Assembly: GCA_032906765.1 (NCBI GenBank)
Contig: JAJTZB010000008.1
Coordinates: 1-63,204, forward strand
Source of the DNA: Nitrososphaerales archaeon
Lineage (GTDB): Archaea; Thermoproteota; Nitrososphaeria; Nitrososphaerales; Gagatemarchaeaceae
Reading direction: 5' to 3'
Length of the DNA: 63,204 nt
The notes beneath the pieces are model-generated. The model saw only the letters and a list, made by a program, of their open reading frames with translations. It did no database searches and was not told the DNA's origin. This document shows positions 59,118 through 63,204 of this stretch, in pieces; the first letter of the stretch is position 1; every line of letters begins with the position of its first letter. A program made the translations under genes and the position numbers.

Positions 59118-60050
59118 CTATCGTCTTTGATTTACGTGCTCCTCGACCTTGGCCTTCATCCGGCACACGCCGCAGAGCCCGGACGACGAAGGCTTCCCGC
59201 AGACGCGGCAGGACAGGGACTCCTTCCAGCGGGGAGGGCCGAACCTTGAGACGACCTCAAGGCTGGACTTCAGGAGGACGTACTTCATACCCGGATGCCC
59301 AGCCTCCATGCGGTTGACGTAGTCTCGGACCTCGCTCCTGAGCCCCTCGTGCATGTAAGGGCAGCTGACGCTCTGGAAGGGCAGCCCCGAGAGGTAGGCG
59401 AAGAGTGCTACCTCCTCCTCGTATAGTTCCATGAAAGGCTTCACCCGCCTGACAGGGAAGCTGGTGTCGACGTAGGATGGGTTGAGCCAGGTGAGCCTCT
59501 CGACGTCGCCGTGGAGCAGGTTCATCAGGAAGGTCTGGACGTAGTCGTCAAGGTTGTGGGCCGTTGCGACTACCGAGACCCCTGCCTTTACTGCGAGCTC
59601 ATCTATCGCTCTCCTCCTGAAGACTCCGCAGAAGCTGCAGGAAGACGTGTCCCTGCCGTCCTTCCAGTCGAGCGCCTGGTCTAGGGAGAACCCGTAGAGT
59701 TCCTTGTAGGAGACCGTCATGTGCTCGACCCCCAGCTTTTCCGCCAGCGACCCGGCGTGAGCAAGGGACTCGTCCCTGTAGCCCTCGACGCCTTCGTCAA
59801 CCGAGAGAGCGATGAGCTCCCAATCATACTTCTCTCTGAGCCCGTGGAGCACGTGGAGGAGCGAGAGGCTGTCTTTGCCCCCCGACACAGCAACTCCGAC
59901 CCTCTCACGGCGCCGAATCATTTCGTATTTCGATATTGTTCGCCGCGCCTTCTCGGCAATCGATTCGCTGAAGCACGGCGCGCAGAGGGCCTCCCCAGAG
60001 TACTTCCGTGTGTAGAAGACCTTGCCGCCGCACCGCGAGCATCCTTCCAA
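59118..60050 (-). CDS. tRNA 2-thiolation enzyme (TtuA/Ncs6-like PP-loop ATPase)
   Basis: The 310-residue protein has an N-terminal zinc finger CSRCGG...CAPC (near 4-25), the PP-loop GVAVSGGKDSLSLLHVLHG near 52-68, catalytic cysteines in SSCSFCGVFRRRA near 137-149 and ATAHNLDDYVQTFLMNLLHG near 162, and a C-terminal zinc finger CRVCGK...CGVCRMK. This is the arrangement of TtuA/Ncs6, which thiolates U54 or U34 of tRNA using a ubiquitin-like sulfur carrier. No sulfur-carrier gene is adjacent. Confidence 0.9.
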   Translation of the reverse strand: MEGCSRCGGKVFYTRKYSGEALCAPCFSESIAEKARRTISKYEMIRRRERVGVAVSGGKDSLSLLHVLHGLREKYDWELIALSVDEGVEGYRDESLAHAGSLAEKLGVEHMTVSYKELYGFSLDQALDWKDGRDTSSCSFCGVFRRRAIDELAVKAGVSVVATAHNLDDYVQTFLMNLLHGDVERLTWLNPSYVDTSFPVRRVKPFMELYEEEVALFAYLSGLPFQSVSCPYMHEGLRSEVRDYVNRMEAGHPGMKYVLLKSSLEVVSRFGPPRWKESLSCRVCGKPSSSGLCGVCRMKAKVEEHVNQRR

Positions 60051-60278
60051 GTTGGCTCGGCGCTGGCTTCCGCTTCTCTATTAAGGCTGTGAACGATAGT
60101 GCGTTCCTGATTCTATTTGTCGTGCTCGGAGGCTCGAATGACCTTTCATGTCGAAGGGCTTTGATGGGTCGCCTAACGTTGCTCCAGGCGGGCGGTCTCC
60201 CTCCATGCCGATCATGTCACACCACACGCGTACAAATGCATCAACAATGTCGAAGGGTTCGGGCCGGAAGGGATGCAG

Positions 60279-61484
60279 TTAATTATTCAAGCGAATCCTG
60301 CGCGTCCAGTTGATGACCAGTAAAAGACTATCAAAGAGGAGCATCTTTCCGAGCCATATTGATCGCGCAATCGCCAACCATCTAACCGGAGCCAAGTAAG
60401 AAACGACGTCGAACTGGTAAGTTATGCCGAAGATGAGCAGAAATTGTGAAAAGCCCAGGACCACGAACAGCGAGTTGATGGCATCAAAGGCAAGAAACTC
60501 CCAGTACCTCTTAATGATGGGAGTGATGACGAAGAATGGGAGGAGCATGAGGTTCATCTGGGGCGTGAAGACGTATGTGCTGAATAAGAAGGCGAACGTG
60601 CTCAACCAAGACAAGGTAACTGCATCCTTAGCCTTCTTGAGCGAAATCCATGATATGGCCGCATAGAGCGATAGCAGCAAGGCGGGGAAGATGTAGTGAC
60701 GCAGGGGCGAGAGGCTCGGCAGGAACGCGAGCATCCACGAGCCCTCTATGTACCAGTTGGCGTGGAACTGCCAGAATGAGAGCCACAGGGAAGGGTTCAC
60801 AACGATGAATGGGAGGTTTATCGCGCCGTAGCAGGCGAGGGCTGAGACGAGAAAGACTGCTCTGTCCCTCAGCCCCTTGGCGGCCAAAAACATGCCCATC
60901 GCCGGAGTGGCGGTGACCAGATTCGAGGCAGCGGAGAGGCCAAAGAGAATCCCGCTCATCTTGTAGTTGCCTTGCAGGAACTTTCTGAGGCCGAAGGTTG
61001 CGAAGTACACGCCGATGACGTACCAGTTCAGGAGGAGCATGAACAGGAACGTTGGCGTCGCGATCAAGTACGCCAGAACTCTCCTGTCAGAGTAGCCTCG
61101 CATCTCGGCGATCTTCAAGGTCTCGTGTATCAGGAGGAATGTTGGAATGGCAAGGAAGGCAACGGTCAGGTAGTAGTAATTAGTCAGTATCGACCCCGGA
61201 AGGATTTTCGCAATCGCACCCATCGTGTAGATGAACTCGCTGACGACGATGGGATATTCAACGAAACTATTGACGTATGGAATGGCAAGGCAGGCGCCGC
61301 CGCACTCCCTCTGCTGGAAGAGGGTCGGGATATCGCTGAAGATGTGCCCGCCGCCGTACGGGATGTGCAACCAGAAACCAATGAGGAAGAGTATCGCTGT
61401 AACCAAGTACAGCTCGCTACGTTTCAAGAAGGCCGAAAAGTACTCGGATGTGGTAATAAACCAGTTACCATTTCCAGCTCGCAC
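60279..61484 (-). CDS. Polytopic membrane protein, GT-C glycosyltransferase-like
   Basis: 401 residues with about ten transmembrane helices. A first outside loop with GGGHIFSDIPTLFQQRECGGACLAIPYVNSFVEYPIV carries a D and paired cysteines, resembling the acidic loop of GT-C (dolichol-phosphate-mannose type) transferases such as the PIG-M/DUF2029 group. Further helices carry NWYVIGVYFATFGLRKFLQG and SNLVTATPAMGMFLAAKGLR. The substrate would be a dolichyl-linked sugar, but this rests on topology and loop pattern only. Confidence 0.6.
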   Translation of the reverse strand: MRAGNGNWFITTSEYFSAFLKRSELYLVTAILFLIGFWLHIPYGGGHIFSDIPTLFQQRECGGACLAIPYVNSFVEYPIVVSEFIYTMGAIAKILPGSILTNYYYLTVAFLAIPTFLLIHETLKIAEMRGYSDRRVLAYLIATPTFLFMLLLNWYVIGVYFATFGLRKFLQGNYKMSGILFGLSAASNLVTATPAMGMFLAAKGLRDRAVFLVSALACYGAINLPFIVVNPSLWLSFWQFHANWYIEGSWMLAFLPSLSPLRHYIFPALLLSLYAAISWISLKKAKDAVTLSWLSTFAFLFSTYVFTPQMNLMLLPFFVITPIIKRYWEFLAFDAINSLFVVLGFSQFLLIFGITYQFDVVSYLAPVRWLAIARSIWLGKMLLFDSLLLVINWTRRIRLNN

Positions 61485-61900
61485 CGTCGTGAACGGTGGT
61501 GATTCTAGGGGTCATTGAAGGTGTCAGACTGCACGAGAACCGCACAATCAAGCCAGAGCGTCCCTCATTACTGCCGTATGCCCGGGCCAGCCACCGTTTG
61601 GTGCCAAGTCCTTTCGTTCTTTCATCCAGCTATGGACTCTGATACAAATGTAGGCGGGTCCGGTGGGTTCGACCCCTCGCTACCTTTACTTTAGTGAGAT
61701 TTGTCGAGATTTGCGCTCAGGTAGCTGCCTGTTTCGAAACCGTCGAACGCCTGTTCGCCGGTGCATGAACCCGTCATAGATACGAGACAGCAGAAAAGGC
61801 GGTTTCGCTTGCTCACATGAAAGGAGGACGGGTATTAATTCACGTATGTCGGTTGTGAAGGCTTAAAGCGAAAGCGGAATCGGCGGGCTGAGGAAGAGGC
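61485..61900. other. Intergenic region, no gene recognised
   Basis: About 416 bases between two membrane-protein genes with no convincing open frame. A TATA-like GGCTTAAAGCG (about 61859-61869) is the probable promoter of the site-2 protease gene. A T-arm-like GGTGGGTTCGACCCC occurs at about 61660-61675 but has no tRNA around it. Confidence 0.4.
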
Positions 61901-63142
61901 TTGGGAGAGGAGTACAAGCGGGTAGAGTTCCAGTACGGTGTCGTGATGCTCAGGACGAAGAGGTTCCAAGGAATCATGGACAGTCTCGGGAGGAGAAGGA
62001 TCTCGAAGCCCGTTGCGTGGTTTCTTCTCTACTTGATGCCTGTCGCAGGAGGGATCGCCCTCTACCTCTTCCTGACTCAGCTCGGAATACTCCTCTCGCC
62101 GAGGGGCGCAGAGGTCGCAAGCTATGTCAGGACGTTGAGCCCGCTAGGCAACCTGGGCCTTCCAGGAATCAACCCGTACCTTCCGATAGTTGACGGCTGG
62201 ATCGCACTGTTCGCAGCGATAATCGTCCATGAGGGAGCCCACGGGGTGGTGGCAAGGAGCCTCGGGCTACCGGTCAAGTCGTCCGGACTCCTGTTCTTCT
62301 TAATCGTCCCGATAGGCGCCTTCGTGGAGGTCGATGAGGACGCCTTGAAGGTGGCAAGGGCCGCCGACTCGGGCAGGGTGCTGGCAGCGGGTGCAGGAAT
62401 CAACCTGGTCGTAGGAATCGTCTGTCTCTTGCTACTGTTCGGCGTAGTCTCCGCAATGAGACCCTCCGTCAACGGGATAGCTGTTGTCGGCGTCTATGGA
62501 AACACGACCGCGGGAGGGGCAGGAATCATGGTCGGTGATTTCATAACCCAAATCAACGGCGTGGCAGTGAACGACCCCGTCGTCGTGAGCCAGAGTCCCT
62601 GGTACCAGCCTGGTCAGGTCATCAATCTGACGGTGGTAAGGGACGGCAGGGCAATTCAGTTCACCAACCTGACACTTGGAACCCTCGTCTTGAACAACAC
62701 ACAGACGGGAAAGGTGACACAGACTGCGTTCCTTGGTGTCAGCGATGTAGGATACCAAGGACTCCAGGGTCTTGTTTCGTCGTACACGAATTCGTTCTTC
62801 AAGACGCCGGCGCTCTACATCTGCATTCCGACGCTCCCCAGTTGCCAAGGGATCGTCCCGTTCTCCGACAGCCTTTCACGGTTCTACTCCTCTTCCTTCG
62901 GGCAGTCTCTCGCTCCGCTCGCCAACCTCTTGTACTGGCTCTTCTTCCTCAACTTCAACCTCTCGATATTCAACTCGCTTCCGATCTATCCGTTGGACGG
63001 CGGTCAGGCTTTCAGGGTAGCCGTCAAAGCGCTCGGCGGCGAAAAGCTGGGGGAAAAATCGTTGTCAAGAGTTACGTCCGTCACAAGCATCGTTGTCGTT
63101 GCCATTCTGCTTAGTGTAATCGTGGGCCCTTATCTCCTGTAG
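61901..63142 (+). CDS. Site-2 protease-type membrane metalloprotease (M50) with PDZ domain
   Basis: 413 residues. Zinc site HEGAHG near residue 110, a second transmembrane block, an extracytoplasmic PDZ-like insertion (about 195-330, including GNTTAGGAGIMVGDFITQIN and a Val/Thr-rich strand set), and the third ligand motif NSLPIYPLDGGQAF near 365-378. About six transmembrane helices. M50 proteases cleave within the membrane, usually to release transcription factors or clear signal peptides; here no partner is visible. TTG 61901 start, about 32 bases after a TATA-like element. Confidence 0.9.
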   Translation: MGEEYKRVEFQYGVVMLRTKRFQGIMDSLGRRRISKPVAWFLLYLMPVAGGIALYLFLTQLGILLSPRGAEVASYVRTLSPLGNLGLPGINPYLPIVDGWIALFAAIIVHEGAHGVVARSLGLPVKSSGLLFFLIVPIGAFVEVDEDALKVARAADSGRVLAAGAGINLVVGIVCLLLLFGVVSAMRPSVNGIAVVGVYGNTTAGGAGIMVGDFITQINGVAVNDPVVVSQSPWYQPGQVINLTVVRDGRAIQFTNLTLGTLVLNNTQTGKVTQTAFLGVSDVGYQGLQGLVSSYTNSFFKTPALYICIPTLPSCQGIVPFSDSLSRFYSSSFGQSLAPLANLLYWLFFLNFNLSIFNSLPIYPLDGGQAFRVAVKALGGEKLGEKSLSRVTSVTSIVVVAILLSVIVGPYLL

Positions 63143-63204
63143 TCTGGACGGGCTCAGTAGAAACCCTCTTCTCGAAATCCAGCCCCAACGGATGATTTGT
63201 TCTC

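Noticed and set aside
61655-61690. tRNA at GGTGGGTTCGACCCC
   Set aside because: A T-loop-like sequence only; no acceptor, D-arm or anticodon arm can be paired around it.

Overview
The window is archaeal chromosome, about 57% G+C by eye. It has TATA-type promoters about 25-30 bases upstream of start codons (many transcripts look leaderless), abundant TTG/GTG starts, an archaeal-size 7S (SRP) RNA, an archaeal L3-L4-L23-L2-S19 ribosomal block preceded by the SPOUT gene usual in that position, and tRNA genes with short introns of the kind cut by archaeal splicing endonuclease. The tRNA introns suggest a TACK/Thermoproteota-type lineage, but I cannot name it. The complete pyruvate dehydrogenase plus lipoate genes suggest a respiring heterotroph.

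Layout. 0-15.9 kb is housekeeping: an ABC-2 exporter, CBS protein, Hsp20 (frameshifted), HtpX, class II HMG-CoA reductase, CysS with small enzymes, and a VKOR/DUF929 disulfide pair. 15.99-22.60 kb is an integrated element bounded by an 18-bp repeat of the 3' end of tRNA-Gly; it carries a tyrosine recombinase, a HerA/VirB4-like ATPase and secreted or membrane proteins. 22.6-27 kb holds tRNAs, an EMAP-domain protein and queT-queC with a structured leader; queC has been invaded by an endonuclease gene. 26.9-31.3 kb is the ribosomal block. 31.3-41.5 kb (minus strand) holds an aldehyde dehydrogenase, lipB, lpd, E2, a fused E1 alpha-beta, an amidase, lipA and an HTH regulator: a fused-E1 2-oxoacid dehydrogenase with its lipoylation machinery. 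41.7-53.7 kb is a DNA-maintenance block: two Lhr-type helicases flank an operon encoding an Smc6-like ATPase, a kleisin-like protein and a MAGE/Nse3-like winged-helix protein, followed by an unknown protein and a COG1407 phosphoesterase. 53.7-63.2 kb holds thioredoxin, NUDIX, a phosphoribosyltransferase, enolase, tRNAs, SRP RNA, a tRNA thiolase, a GT-C-like membrane protein and a site-2 protease.

The most distinctive themes are: (1) the compact Smc5/6-like operon; (2) tRNA introns in every tRNA gene whose body can be read, up to three in tRNA-Gly, recurring at three sites; (3) many homing elements (three LAGLIDADG genes, one intein with LAGLIDADG motifs inside Lhr motif V, one EDxHD-type endonuclease at the end of queC); (4) an integrative element in the three-intron tRNA-Gly gene; (5) an orphan tRNA 3' half behind a homing endonuclease. 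Two genes (hsp20, second lhr) have single-base frameshifts that may be real or sequence errors. All assignments come from reading the sequence; no database search was made.
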